Below, piece by piece: positions 24,294-33,184 of a stretch of DNA of 64,000 nucleotides (position 1 is its first letter; the number at the start of each line of letters is the position of its first letter). The DNA comes from Acidobacteriaceae bacterium. GTDB lineage: Bacteria > Acidobacteriota > Terriglobia > Terriglobales > Acidobacteriaceae. The DNA lies in NCBI GenBank assembly GCA_028283655.1, contig JAPWKE010000003.1, forward strand, positions 2,170,001 through 2,234,000, given 5' to 3'. Under the pieces are notes generated by a model. That model did not search any database. It was not told the DNA's origin and saw only the letters and a list, made by a program, of their open reading frames with translations. Position numbers and translations under genes: made by a program.

Positions 24294-26807
24294 ATGCCGA
24301 CCACAACCGCTAAGCCCATCAAGCCTAAGCCTGCCGCGAAAAACACCGCCGAACGCGAAACCACCTTCGACATCTTCCGTCGCTGGGGCTTCCTTCAGGC
24401 CACGCTCGATCCCCTCGGGCAGTACCTTCCCGCCGAACCTTTTCCCACGCCTGCGCCCGACGGCCCCGACAGCGAAGAAGCCCGCAAGTACTACTGCGGC
24501 TCCATCGGTGCCGAGTTCATGCACATCGCTTCGCCTGAGAAGCGTGCATGGATTCAGAACGAGCTCGAGCGCGACTACAAGCCCGAAGACACCGCCCGCA
24601 TCCTCACCGGACTCATCCGCGCCGACGCCTTCGAACAGGTCATCCAGCAGCGCTACCTCGGTACCAAGCGCTTCTCGCTCGAAGGCCTGACCGCACTCGT
24701 CCCCTTCCTCGAGCAGCTCTTCACCACCGCTGCCGATCTCGGCGTCACGCGCTCCATCTTCGCCATGGCCCACCGTGGCCGTCTCAACGTGATGGTCAAC
24801 ACCGTTGGCCGTCAGGGCTACGAAGTCTTCTCCAAGTTCGAAGACGTTGACCCTCGCACCACCATGGGTGGCGGCGACGTGAAGTACCACATGGGCGCCA
24901 CCGGCGACTTCCATACCGCGCACGGCAAGACCGTCTCGCTACACCTTGCGTCCAACCCCTCGCACCTTGAGGCTGCCGACCCCGTCGTCATGGGACGCAC
25001 ACGCGCCCGCCAGACCCGCGTCGGCGAAGAAGGCACGCAGCAGATTCTGCCGATGATCATCCACGGGGATGCAGCCTACGCTGGTCAGGGCATCTGGGCG
25101 GAGACGCTCGTGCTCGCCACCATTAAGGGCTACACCGTCGGCGGTACCATCCAGGTCATCACCAACAACCTGCTCGGCTTCACCGCAAACCCCGAAGAGT
25201 CCAACTCCTCGCGCTTTGCCTCCGACCTCTCCAAGCGTTTGCCGATCCCGATCTTCCACGTCAACGCAGAAGACCCCGCAGCCGTCGTCCGTGTCGCCGA
25301 GATCGCCGCGAAGTACCGTCAGGAGTTCGCCTCCGACGTCGTCGTCGACCTCATCGGCTACCGTCGTCACGGTCACTCCGAAGTTGACGATCCCACCGTC
25401 ACGCAGCCTCGCCGCTACGCCAAGATCAAGAACCACCCCACGCTCTCCAAACTCTACGCAGAGCAACTCGGTGTGGACTCGACAGAAGAAGTGAAGAAGT
25501 TCCAGGACGAGTTCCTCGAGGCCCAGCGCAAGGCTGCCGCCGAGGAAGTCAAAACCAAAACCAGCAACTTCGTGATGAAGCGCATGCACGAGCTCCCTGA
25601 GTACTGGAAGCCCTACACCGGCGGTGCACTCTCGCCAAACGACAACCCGGTCACCGGCCTCAGTGCGGACAAGCTCGGCGAACTTGCGAAGAAGCTCACC
25701 AGCTATCCGGACGGCTTCAACATCCACCCCAAGGTCGCTAAGCTGCTCGAACAGCGCGCCGATATGGGCGCTGGCAAGAAGCCGCTCGACTACGGCTTCG
25801 CGGAGCTACTCGCGCACGCCTCGCTGCTGGATGCAGGCACACCCGTTCGCCTCTCCGGCCAGGACTCGCAGCGCGGCACCTTCAACCAGCGTCACTCCAT
25901 GCTCATTGACACCGAGACCGAGCTGCGCTGGTCGCCGCTGAGCCACATCAGCGAGAATCAGGGCCAGTGGGAGGTCTACAACTCCATGCTCTCCGAGGCT
26001 GCCTGCCTCGGCTACGAGTACGGCTTCTCGCGCGACTATCCCGAAGCCCTCACCCTTTGGGAAGCGCAGTTCGGCGACTTCGCCAACGGCGCGCAGATCA
26101 TCATCGACCAGTTCCTCGCCGCGGGCGAAGCCAAGTGGGGCTTGCTCTCCGGCCTCGTCATGCTGCTGCCGCACGGCTACGAAGGGCAGGGCCCGGAGCA
26201 CTCCTCAGCTCGCGTCGAGCGTTACCTCCAGCTCGCCGCTCAGGACAATATCCAGATCGCTCAGCCTTCCACCGCAGCACAGTACTTCCACCTGCTCCGC
26301 CGTCAGGCGATGCGCACCTGGCGTAAGCCGCTCATCGTCTTCACCCCGAAGTCGATGCTGCGCCACCCCGACGCGCTCAGCCCGCTCACCGACCTCGTCG
26401 CCGATCGCTTCCAGCTCGTTGTCCCCGACAATGAAGCGAAGGACGCTCGTCGCGTGCTCGTCTGCACCGGCAAGATCGGCCACAATCTCCGCGTCGAACG
26501 CGCCAAGCGCGGCGTCACCGACGTGGCCATCATCTTCGTCGACCAGCTTTACCCCTGGCCCGAAGCCGAGCTCGAAGCCGCCATCGCGCAGCATCCCACG
26601 GCGAAGGACATCGTCTGGGTCCAGGAAGAGCCCGCCAACATGGGCGCTCTCACCTACGTGATGCCGCGCCTCAAGCAGCTCGCCCATGACAAGGCGGTCC
26701 TCTCGGTCAAGCGCGTCGCCTCTGCCAGCCCGGCCACCGGCTCCGCCAAGGCTCACGAGATCGAAGAGAAAGCACTCGTCGACCTAGCCCTCGGCCACGG
26801 CGACTAA
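24294..26807 (+). CDS. sucA: 2-oxoglutarate dehydrogenase E1 component
   Basis: Thiamine-diphosphate-dependent decarboxylation of 2-oxoglutarate, first subunit of the TCA-cycle OGDH complex. The 837-residue protein carries the E1o markers YCGSIGAEFMHI, MAHRGRLNVMVN, GDVKYHMG, NPSHLEAADPVV, IHGDAAYAGQG, YRRHGHSEVDDP, EAQFGDFANGAQ and LLPHGYEGQGPEHSSAR. It starts at a point equal to about E. coli residue 95, so it lacks the N-terminal arm that binds E2 in enterobacteria. E2 and E3 are not in the window. Confidence 0.95.
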   Translation: MPTTTAKPIKPKPAAKNTAERETTFDIFRRWGFLQATLDPLGQYLPAEPFPTPAPDGPDSEEARKYYCGSIGAEFMHIASPEKRAWIQNELERDYKPEDTARILTGLIRADAFEQVIQQRYLGTKRFSLEGLTALVPFLEQLFTTAADLGVTRSIFAMAHRGRLNVMVNTVGRQGYEVFSKFEDVDPRTTMGGGDVKYHMGATGDFHTAHGKTVSLHLASNPSHLEAADPVVMGRTRARQTRVGEEGTQQILPMIIHGDAAYAGQGIWAETLVLATIKGYTVGGTIQVITNNLLGFTANPEESNSSRFASDLSKRLPIPIFHVNAEDPAAVVRVAEIAAKYRQEFASDVVVDLIGYRRHGHSEVDDPTVTQPRRYAKIKNHPTLSKLYAEQLGVDSTEEVKKFQDEFLEAQRKAAAEEVKTKTSNFVMKRMHELPEYWKPYTGGALSPNDNPVTGLSADKLGELAKKLTSYPDGFNIHPKVAKLLEQRADMGAGKKPLDYGFAELLAHASLLDAGTPVRLSGQDSQRGTFNQRHSMLIDTETELRWSPLSHISENQGQWEVYNSMLSEAACLGYEYGFSRDYPEALTLWEAQFGDFANGAQIIIDQFLAAGEAKWGLLSGLVMLLPHGYEGQGPEHSSARVERYLQLAAQDNIQIAQPSTAAQYFHLLRRQAMRTWRKPLIVFTPKSMLRHPDALSPLTDLVADRFQLVVPDNEAKDARRVLVCTGKIGHNLRVERAKRGVTDVAIIFVDQLYPWPEAELEAAIAQHPTAKDIVWVQEEPANMGALTYVMPRLKQLAHDKAVLSVKRVASASPATGSAKAHEIEEKALVDLALGHGD

Positions 26808-26833
26808 CCCAAACCAATCCCAACAAATAAACA

Positions 26834-26871
26834 AAAGCGAAACGGCGTCCCTGGGGACGCCGTTTCGCTTT
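26834..26871 (+). terminator. terminator after sucA
   Basis: An almost uninterrupted 18-base inverted repeat, AAAGCGAAACGGCGTCCC with its complement, with only two bases between the arms (so the top pair must open). It lies 27 bases after the sucA stop and before the convergent MFS gene. Confidence 0.8.
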
Positions 26872-26911
26872 GCCCTACTCCCTACTTCCTCTACCCTCTA
26901 AGCTCCACCCT

Positions 26912-28582
26912 CTAGTCCATCGGTACTTCCGTAGCCCACACCTGGTGCGTCACCGCTGGCGGGCCATCGCCCGAATGCAACGCCCACACCCGCTCACGAA
27001 TCTCCTGATCCGCCAGCGTCGTTCTCTCACGCGAGCGCAGATAGTCCAGCCAGCTCTCCATCACAAACGTCTCGTTCAGATGGTCCGGCATCGCCGCATC
27101 GCGATAGATACCCCAGCGGATTGCACCATCTCGCAACCGCGCCCCTTCCAACTCATGAATCGCTCGCGTAAACGCCGCATAATTCTCGGGCTTCACGCAG
27201 TACTCAATCGACACGCGCACCGGCCCATCTTCTGGGTGCGGAGCCGTCGGGAACTGCGGAATCGGCCGTTTGAACTGATACGGAGTCAGGTCTGGCAGCG
27301 CTCCCTTCAGAATATGGATACGCAGCGTAAACGGCAGCGACAACGCCAACCCCACCGCGGAGCACGTCAGAGACACGCGCGTCGAATAATGCTCCGCAAT
27401 CGCTCCCCACACCACAGAGCCAATCGCCAACCCGCCTTGAAACGTCATCAGGTACGTGCCCAGCGCCCGCGCATACACCCACTGCGGCACGCTCAACTGC
27501 ACACTCACATTCAGCGTGCTCATCGTCGACGTCCAGCAGAAGCCCGCGCCCAGCAGCGTAGCAATCACCACCGCCGGCATCTTCACCCACGCCAGCACCA
27601 GCAGCGCCAGCACGTAGTAGATCGACGTCATCGCCAGCAGTTTGTCTGCGCTCAGCTTCTGCCGAATCCGCGACAGCGTCGTCGCCGCCACCACCGCGCC
27701 CAGTCCCAGGCATCCGTTCAGAATGCCGTAGCCCATCGCGCCCTGCTTCAGATCGCTCTTCGCCACCAGCGCCAGCAACGACCACACTGCACTCACAAAG
27801 AACGAGAACGCAAACGCCCGAATCAGTGATCCCTGCAACGTCGGCGAGTAGCGCACAAACCGCAGCCCCGAACGCACCGACCCAGCGATCCGCTCTGCAG
27901 GCAACGCGCTCTTGAAAATCGCCTGTCGATGCCACTGCCACAGGATCCAGATCACGCCAGCAAACGATACCGCGTTGAACGCAAACACCCACGCCGCGCC
28001 CGTCACCGCATGCGTAAAGACGGCGATCATCAAGCCACCCAGCGCAGGCCCCACCGCCCGGGCGATATTGTTGCTCGCCGCGTTCAGCGTCACAGCCGCC
28101 GGCAACTGGTCATGCGGCACAAGCTCCGGCACAATCGCCTGCCAGGCCGGGTTGTTCATCGCCGAGCCAATGTTCAGCAGGAACGTAAACGCCAGCAGCG
28201 CCCACGGCGACACCACGCCGAAAAACGTCAGAATCGTCAGCACGCCGACGCTCACCAGCATCCACGCCTGCCAGAAGATCAGCAGCCTGCGCCGGTCATA
28301 AATGTCCGCCGTCGCGCCCGCCAGCAGTCCAAGAAACAGCACCGGCAAACTCGCCGCCGTCTGCATCAGCGCAATCAACAGCGGAGACGTCGTCAACGCC
28401 GTCATCAGCCACGTGCCTGCAGTGTCCTGCATCCACGTGCCCACGCTTGAAACCGTCGAAGCCACCCACCGGTCGCGGAAAAGCGGAATTTTCAGCGGCT
28501 CAAACGGCCCACCGCCCGCTCCCGTAGCCTGAGTCTTCACAGCCCCAACATCAGTCGAATCTACATGCCCTGTTTCGCCCAT
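26912..28582 (-). CDS. MFS exporter (MFS_3/EntS-like) with C-terminal dimeric alpha-beta barrel
   Basis: About 556 residues: twelve transmembrane segments (to about residue 425), with FLGLLAGATADIYDRRRLL (motif A-like), NPAWQAIVPELVP and NIARAVGPALGG; then a cytosolic tail of about 100 residues with VSIEYCVKPEN, GAIRWGIYRDAAMPD and ETFVMESWLDYLR, which looks like a ferredoxin-like (ABM) domain. This combination is the MFS_3 family that includes enterobactin exporter EntS. Substrate unknown. The ATG at 28582 has AAAGAG before it; an in-frame TTG at 28609 is an alternative. Confidence 0.85.
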   Translation of the reverse strand: MGETGHVDSTDVGAVKTQATGAGGGPFEPLKIPLFRDRWVASTVSSVGTWMQDTAGTWLMTALTTSPLLIALMQTAASLPVLFLGLLAGATADIYDRRRLLIFWQAWMLVSVGVLTILTFFGVVSPWALLAFTFLLNIGSAMNNPAWQAIVPELVPHDQLPAAVTLNAASNNIARAVGPALGGLMIAVFTHAVTGAAWVFAFNAVSFAGVIWILWQWHRQAIFKSALPAERIAGSVRSGLRFVRYSPTLQGSLIRAFAFSFFVSAVWSLLALVAKSDLKQGAMGYGILNGCLGLGAVVAATTLSRIRQKLSADKLLAMTSIYYVLALLVLAWVKMPAVVIATLLGAGFCWTSTMSTLNVSVQLSVPQWVYARALGTYLMTFQGGLAIGSVVWGAIAEHYSTRVSLTCSAVGLALSLPFTLRIHILKGALPDLTPYQFKRPIPQFPTAPHPEDGPVRVSIEYCVKPENYAAFTRAIHELEGARLRDGAIRWGIYRDAAMPDHLNETFVMESWLDYLRSRERTTLADQEIRERVWALHSGDGPPAVTHQVWATEVPMD

Positions 28583-28629
28583 CGTCTCTTTGGATGCTAC
28601 ACACCCCAAGCCATTTTGCGCTCGAACGT

Positions 28630-29544
28630 ATGATGAACCCCATGCGCTTTCCTCTTCTGCTCGCCGCCTGCCTCACCACCGCGATCCTCCCCGGCAGAAG
28701 CCTCGTAGCCCAGGAACCAGCAGCCCCCACGCTGCCCGACCCAGCTAAGCTCATGCTCGAGGTCGAGCAGAACCAGAAAGCCGCCGAAGCCGCCACCCGC
28801 GACTACACCTACAAAGTCCACGTCGACAACCTCGACTACACCAAGTCCGGCGCCGTAAAAAAGTCCACCAGCACCGACTCCGACAGCTTCACCGTCGACG
28901 GTGTCCGCGTCGATAAACTCTTCGCCCGCAACGGCAAACCGCTCACAGACGACGAAAAGCGTAAAGAAGATGAGCGCATCGATAAGCAGATCAACAAAGC
29001 CAAGGAGCAGCGCGCCAAGCGCCTGGCTCAGGGCAAACCCACCGACGCCCGCGGCGACGAACTCCTCACCGTCTCTCGCATCCTCGAACTCGGCAGCTTC
29101 ACCAACCTCCACCCCGACACCTTCTCCGGCCGCCCCGTCTGGGTCATGGACTACCACGGCAACCCCGACGCCAAAACTCGCACGGCCTTCGAGTCCGTCT
29201 TCAAGGACCTCACCGGAACCGTCTGGATCGACCAGGCCGATCACGTCCTCGTCGCCGCGCACGGCATCTTCGACAAGGACTTCAAAATTGGCGGCGGCCT
29301 CCTGATGAACCTCCACAAGGGCACCACCTTCGACTTTCGCTCCGTAAAGGTCGACAACGCCGTCTGGCTCCCCGACACCATCGACGCCCGAGGCTCGCTA
29401 CGCTACCTGCTCTTCGTCAGCTTCAACGGCGGCCTGCATCTCAAGGCCTCGGAGTACAAAAAGTTCCGTTCCTCTGCCCGCATCCTTCCGCTCGGAGAGT
29501 CTGACGACCAGCCCGCCCCGCAAGTTCCGCCTGCGCCAAAGTAA
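28630..29544 (+). CDS. secreted LolA-fold-like protein of unknown function
   Basis: About 304 residues: a signal peptide (MRFPLLLAACLTTAI..., cut near LVAQ), a helical charged part (DEKRKEDERIDKQINKAKE), then a beta-rich region with GRPVWVMDYHGNPD, LTGTVWIDQADHVLVA and NAVWLPDTID. This resembles outer-membrane lipoprotein sorting-like (LolA/LolB) folds that are multiplied in Acidobacteria, but without a firm family. It is divergent from the MFS gene by fewer than 50 bases. A strong terminator follows. Confidence 0.7.
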   Translation: MMNPMRFPLLLAACLTTAILPGRSLVAQEPAAPTLPDPAKLMLEVEQNQKAAEAATRDYTYKVHVDNLDYTKSGAVKKSTSTDSDSFTVDGVRVDKLFARNGKPLTDDEKRKEDERIDKQINKAKEQRAKRLAQGKPTDARGDELLTVSRILELGSFTNLHPDTFSGRPVWVMDYHGNPDAKTRTAFESVFKDLTGTVWIDQADHVLVAAHGIFDKDFKIGGGLLMNLHKGTTFDFRSVKVDNAVWLPDTIDARGSLRYLLFVSFNGGLHLKASEYKKFRSSARILPLGESDDQPAPQVPPAPK

Positions 29545-29557
29545 TCCCCCGGACATA

Positions 29558-29590
29558 GAAAATGGAGACAGCCGAAGCTGTCTCCATTTC
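29558..29590 (+). terminator. terminator after the LolA-like gene
   Basis: GAAAATGGAGACAGC and GCTGTCTCCATTTC pair across a CGAA tetraloop, 14 bases after the stop codon. Convergent with the cold-shock gene. Confidence 0.85.
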
Positions 29591-29663
29591 CCCGAATGCA
29601 AACTTGTGCGATCGTTTCCTGACCTCAAAAGTGATGCAGTATTACGGTCTTGCTCGTTGAAGC

Positions 29664-29864
29664 TTACAGGGGCTGTACATCCGAAGCCTGCCAGCCCTTA
29701 GGTCCCTTGACCACATTGAACTGAACAGCCTGGCCTTCCTGCAGGCTCTTGAAACCGTTGGTGTTGATTGCAGAGTAGTGCACAAATACGTCTTCACCAT
29801 TCTGACGGCTGATGAAGCCAAAACCCTTGGCGTCGTTGAACCACTTAACTGTTCCCTGTTCCAT
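29664..29864 (-). CDS. cold-shock protein (CspA family)
   Basis: 66 residues forming one cold-shock OB fold with both RNA-binding motifs: KGFGFI (RNP1) and VFVHYSAI (RNP2). Acts as an RNA chaperone in the cytoplasm. The 173-base gap to the preceding cmk gene holds a candidate promoter and gives a 5' leader of about 110 bases, as in many cold-shock genes. Confidence 0.95.
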   Translation of the reverse strand: MEQGTVKWFNDAKGFGFISRQNGEDVFVHYSAINTNGFKSLQEGQAVQFNVVKGPKGWQASDVQPL

Positions 29865-29980
29865 AACTCGTAGTCCTTGTGTGATTTACTTTGACGCTGA
29901 ATCCAAATCGGGGCTTCGGCTGCCTTGGAGCTGCAGAAAACCAATCTGTTTCAAACGATGGGGAAATGTTAGCACGACGG

Positions 29981-30009
29981 ACTATTTTTCCACCGGAAAA
30001 TTTCCTCAA
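29981..30009 (-). promoter_or_regulatory. candidate promoter of the cold-shock gene
   Basis: On the minus strand TTGAGG (30009-30004), a 17-base spacer and AATAGT (29986-29981). Transcription would begin near 29974, leaving about 110 bases of untranslated leader before the ATG at 29864, in keeping with temperature-responsive leaders of csp genes. Confidence 0.4.
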
Positions 30010-30017
30010 TCGACTTA

Positions 30018-30037
30018 TTGCACTATAAGAAGTGCAA
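30018..30037 (-). terminator. hairpin immediately after cmk
   Basis: TTGCACT and AGTGCAA (7-base perfect arms, 6-base loop) directly follow the cmk stop codon. The T run is poor, so it may be a weak terminator or a 3'-end stabiliser. Confidence 0.4.
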
Positions 30038-30748
30038 CTAGCGCGTAGCCAGATGCTCCGCCACTATCGTCTCAGCCTTCGTCAGCACATCCTCCAGCGA
30101 GAGCCCCGTAGAATCAAGAATTACCGCGTCCTCTGCGGGTTTCAGCGGAGAATCCGCGCGATTCCGGTCGCGCTCATCGCGCTCCTTCAGGTCCTTCACC
30201 AGCGACTCTTCCGTCACCTTCGCATCGTTGACGCCAGCCTGACGGTAACGGCGATTTCCTCGTACTTCAGGGGCCGCATCCAGGAAAATCTTGACCTCGG
30301 CATCCGGAAAAACGACTGTCCCGATATCGCGGCCTTCCATCACCACGCCACCGGCCTTGCCCAGCGCGCGCTGCTGGTCCACCATCCACACACGCAACGG
30401 AGGATGCACGCTCACCTTTGACGCCGCGGCCGTCACATCGCCATCGCGAACCCGGCGCGAAACATCCACGCCGTCCAACAATACGCGATTGCCTTCCAAC
30501 TGTGGTTCCAGCCGAATCTTCGTTACCGCGGCGAGACGCATCAGCGCCTCACCGTCGGCAAAGTCGATATCGTTCTCGATAGCCTTCAGCGCCAGCGCTC
30601 GATACATCGCACCGGTTTCCAGGTTCAGGTAGCCAAAGTGACGCGCAAGGTGCGCCGCCACTGTGCTCTTGCCCGCTCCCGCAGGCCCATCGATTGCAAT
30701 CACCGGACGCTCGCGGCGTCCGGTTGTCTCAACAGTAGAAGAGTTCAT
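30038..30748 (-). CDS. cmk: cytidylate kinase
   Basis: Phosphorylates CMP and dCMP with ATP. The 236-residue protein has the P-loop IDGPAGAGKSTVA, the CMP-binding LETGAMYRALAL, the conserved MEGRDIGTVVFPDA and the lid RRYRQAG. It begins 12 bases after the 779-residue repeat protein, with mutL further upstream, all on the minus strand. The association of cmk with translation or repair genes is common. Confidence 0.95.
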   Translation of the reverse strand: MNSSTVETTGRRERPVIAIDGPAGAGKSTVAAHLARHFGYLNLETGAMYRALALKAIENDIDFADGEALMRLAAVTKIRLEPQLEGNRVLLDGVDVSRRVRDGDVTAAASKVSVHPPLRVWMVDQQRALGKAGGVVMEGRDIGTVVFPDAEVKIFLDAAPEVRGNRRYRQAGVNDAKVTEESLVKDLKERDERDRNRADSPLKPAEDAVILDSTGLSLEDVLTKAETIVAEHLATR

Positions 30749-30759
30749 CGCGCGTTACT

Positions 30760-33099
30760 TTACTCCCCGGAACCCGGTCGTGGCTTGCGAGGAACCGTTC
30801 TGTTCACCGTCGGGTAATCGACAGGCTTGTCATTGAACCCCGCAGGCTTACGCTTGGGGCTGCCCTCAGACTTGCCGCCAAACTTTCCTGCAGGCTTGCC
30901 ACCGCCAAACGACTTGCGCGGTCCGCCGAACGACTTACCGCCGCCGAAAGACTTGCCGCCACCGTCTCCACCGAACGAGCGGCGAGGACGATCCTCTCCA
31001 CCTTCACGCGGGGTGAACGGCTTACGCGGGCGATCAAAGCCACCTTCGCGAGGAACAAACGGCTTGCGGGGACGATCATCGCCACCCTCACGAGGAGTAA
31101 ATGGCTTGCGCGGTCCACCAAACGACTTGCCGCCACCGAAGGACTTACCGCCACCATCACCGCCGAACGAACGGCGAGGACGATCCTCTCCACCTTCACG
31201 GGGAGCAAACGGCTTACGAGGACGATCAAAGCCACCTTCGCGCGGAGCATACGGCGTGCGTGGGCCACCGAACGACTTACCGCCGCCGAAGGACTTACCA
31301 CCACCGTCACCACCGAACGAGCGGCGAGGACGATCTTCTCCGCCTTCGCGAGGAGCGAACGGCTTACGAGGACGATCGAAGCCACCCTCACGAGGAGCAA
31401 ACGGCTTACGAGGGCCACCAAAGGACTTGCCACCACCGTCGCCACCGAACGAACGGCGAGGACGATCCTCTCCACCTTCACGGGGAGCGAACGGCTTACG
31501 CGGGCGATCGAAACCACCTTCGCGGGGAGCATACGGCTTACGAGGTCCGCCAAACGACTTGCCGCCGCCGAAGGACTTACCACCACCGTCGCCACCGAAC
31601 GAACGGCGAGGACGATCTTCTCCACCTTCACGGGGAGTGAACGGTTTACGAGGACGATCAAAGCCGCCTTCACGCGGAGCAAAAGGCTTACGCTCTCCAC
31701 CCTCACGCGGGGTAAACGACTTGCGCGGTCCACCAAACGACTTGCCGCCGCCAAAGGACCGGCCGCCACCATCACCACCGAACGAACGGCGAGGACGATC
31801 TTCTCCGCCTTCACGGGGAGTGAACGGTTTACGAGGACGATCAAAACCGCCTTCGCGAGGCGCAAACGGCTTGCGGGGACGATCTTCGCCCCCCTCACGC
31901 GGTGCAAACGGACGACGCGGACGGTCATCTCCACCTTCGCGCGGAGCGAACGGGCGACGCGGGCGGTCGAACGGCTTGCGGTCTTCATTCCACGGCTTCG
32001 TGAAATCCGTCTTCGCTTCGCCTTCTTCGCTACGACGGGTGAACGGGCGGCGCTCACGGTCTTCGCGGCCAGCGCCAAACGCACCGGCAGGCTTACGGCT
32101 GAACGAAGGACGGCTGCCCTCGGGGCTCTCAAACTTGCGAATGCGACCAGGCTCCGGCATCTCCGTCTCGGAGAAACGACGAGGCGGCATCGCAGCAGCG
32201 GCAGCCAGCTCTTCTTCGGTCTTTTCTGGCTCTGCTACTTCCGGGAACTCCGGCAGCGTACCCACAACGTACAGGAACTCCTGACCGTTCAATACGGTGG
32301 GCTCCAGTTCGCGCGCCGAACGCAGGGCACCGATCACCTCGCGCACGCGCGAACGCGGCGCCAGCGGCGAAAGGAAGTTCTCCAGGTCCTCAGGAGTCGC
32401 AGCAACGGTCTGTGCAAAGTAGAACGAAACCAGCGCCGACAAAGCGGTCGGCTGACCGGCGTTCACGCCAGCCTTGATGTGCTTGGTGAAGCGGCGTGTC
32501 GTCAGCTCCCACAGAGTCGCGCCATCGCCCTGCGCCAACAGAGGAAGCACGCGCAGCATCTGCCACAGCTCGCTCAGCGAACGCAGCACAGCCGTCTCCG
32601 TTACCTCACGGCCCAGCTCATTCGCCAACTCTGCGGCGGACATCGCTTCGCCCTTTTCGAGCACTTCATAGCAGCGCAGCGCCAGCGGCGTAACCTTCAC
32701 CGCACCCGAGGTTGCCGGGGCCTGCTTCCAGCTCTTGTCACCACGCAGGGTGAAGATGTACTTGAACGCTGCCAGAGAAACCACGAAGTCCGGCGCATCG
32801 CCGGCCGTGCTCAGCAGGTTCAACGGCAGCGCCGTTCCATCTGCGGTCAGGCGGGCCACCAGGTCACGCGCCACCTGCGCGTCCGCTGCCGTCGGCTCTT
32901 CTTTCTTCTCGCCCAGGGTTGCTTCCACCAGTGTCGGCGCGGTCAGCGCGAGCTTCTGCGGAGCAAACGATACAAGGCCAAACTCGTCGAGGAACGCGCG
33001 CGCCGCCTCGAGCGTGAGCACCGGCTCGCCTGCCTGATGCCACAAGGGTGTACGCACGGCCACAAGTTGGGCCTCGTTAAACTGCTGTGATGTAGCCAA
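30760..33099 (-). CDS. winged-helix-like protein with long RG/FGG-repeat disordered tail (779 aa)
   Basis: The N-terminal part (about 1-280) is folded, with helical stretches such as SLAAFKYIFTLRG and a winged-helix-like segment (MSAAELANELGREVTETAVL); function unknown. From about 330 to 760 it is a low-complexity basic tail of tandem units built from RPRKPFAPREGG, EDRPRRSFGGDGGG and KSFGGGKSFGGPRK. Such RG/FGG tails bind RNA and can condense. The start is TTG at 33099 behind AGAGGAAAG. It lies between mutL and cmk with an 11-base gap to cmk. Confidence 0.8.
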   Translation of the reverse strand: MATSQQFNEAQLVAVRTPLWHQAGEPVLTLEAARAFLDEFGLVSFAPQKLALTAPTLVEATLGEKKEEPTAADAQVARDLVARLTADGTALPLNLLSTAGDAPDFVVSLAAFKYIFTLRGDKSWKQAPATSGAVKVTPLALRCYEVLEKGEAMSAAELANELGREVTETAVLRSLSELWQMLRVLPLLAQGDGATLWELTTRRFTKHIKAGVNAGQPTALSALVSFYFAQTVAATPEDLENFLSPLAPRSRVREVIGALRSARELEPTVLNGQEFLYVVGTLPEFPEVAEPEKTEEELAAAAAMPPRRFSETEMPEPGRIRKFESPEGSRPSFSRKPAGAFGAGREDRERRPFTRRSEEGEAKTDFTKPWNEDRKPFDRPRRPFAPREGGDDRPRRPFAPREGGEDRPRKPFAPREGGFDRPRKPFTPREGGEDRPRRSFGGDGGGRSFGGGKSFGGPRKSFTPREGGERKPFAPREGGFDRPRKPFTPREGGEDRPRRSFGGDGGGKSFGGGKSFGGPRKPYAPREGGFDRPRKPFAPREGGEDRPRRSFGGDGGGKSFGGPRKPFAPREGGFDRPRKPFAPREGGEDRPRRSFGGDGGGKSFGGGKSFGGPRTPYAPREGGFDRPRKPFAPREGGEDRPRRSFGGDGGGKSFGGGKSFGGPRKPFTPREGGDDRPRKPFVPREGGFDRPRKPFTPREGGEDRPRRSFGGDGGGKSFGGGKSFGGPRKSFGGGKPAGKFGGKSEGSPKRKPAGFNDKPVDYPTVNRTVPRKPRPGSGE
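30890..31970 (-). repeat. tandem coding repeats of about 150-190 bp in the 779-aa gene
   Basis: Roughly six copies of a unit encoding RPRKPFAPREGG, EDRPRRSFGGDGGG and KSFGGGKSFGGP, with drift between copies (PYAPRE, PFTPRE, PFVPRE) and some shorter units lacking the FGG part. The DNA keeps high identity between copies, so copy number may vary by recombination or slippage. Confidence 0.85.
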
Positions 33100-33184
33100 A
33101 ACTTTCCTCTTCTCGGAGCGCAGCGCCGAGGAAACCGGCCTGCGCTGCAGCGTATCCGTTTCGCGATCGGCCTCTTCAGGGAGA

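Noticed and set aside
30827-32284. Plus-strand open frame of 485 codons with RGRSSPPSRGANGLRG-like repeats
   Set aside because: It is the antisense of the repeat-tailed gene; the absence of stops follows from the repeat composition. No ribosome-binding site or domain.
30760-33099. Assignment of the repeat-tailed protein as a pseudouridine synthase
   Set aside because: Similar FGG/RPRKPF tails come to mind for some acidobacterial rRNA pseudouridine synthases, but no synthase catalytic motif is visible in the N-terminal part.
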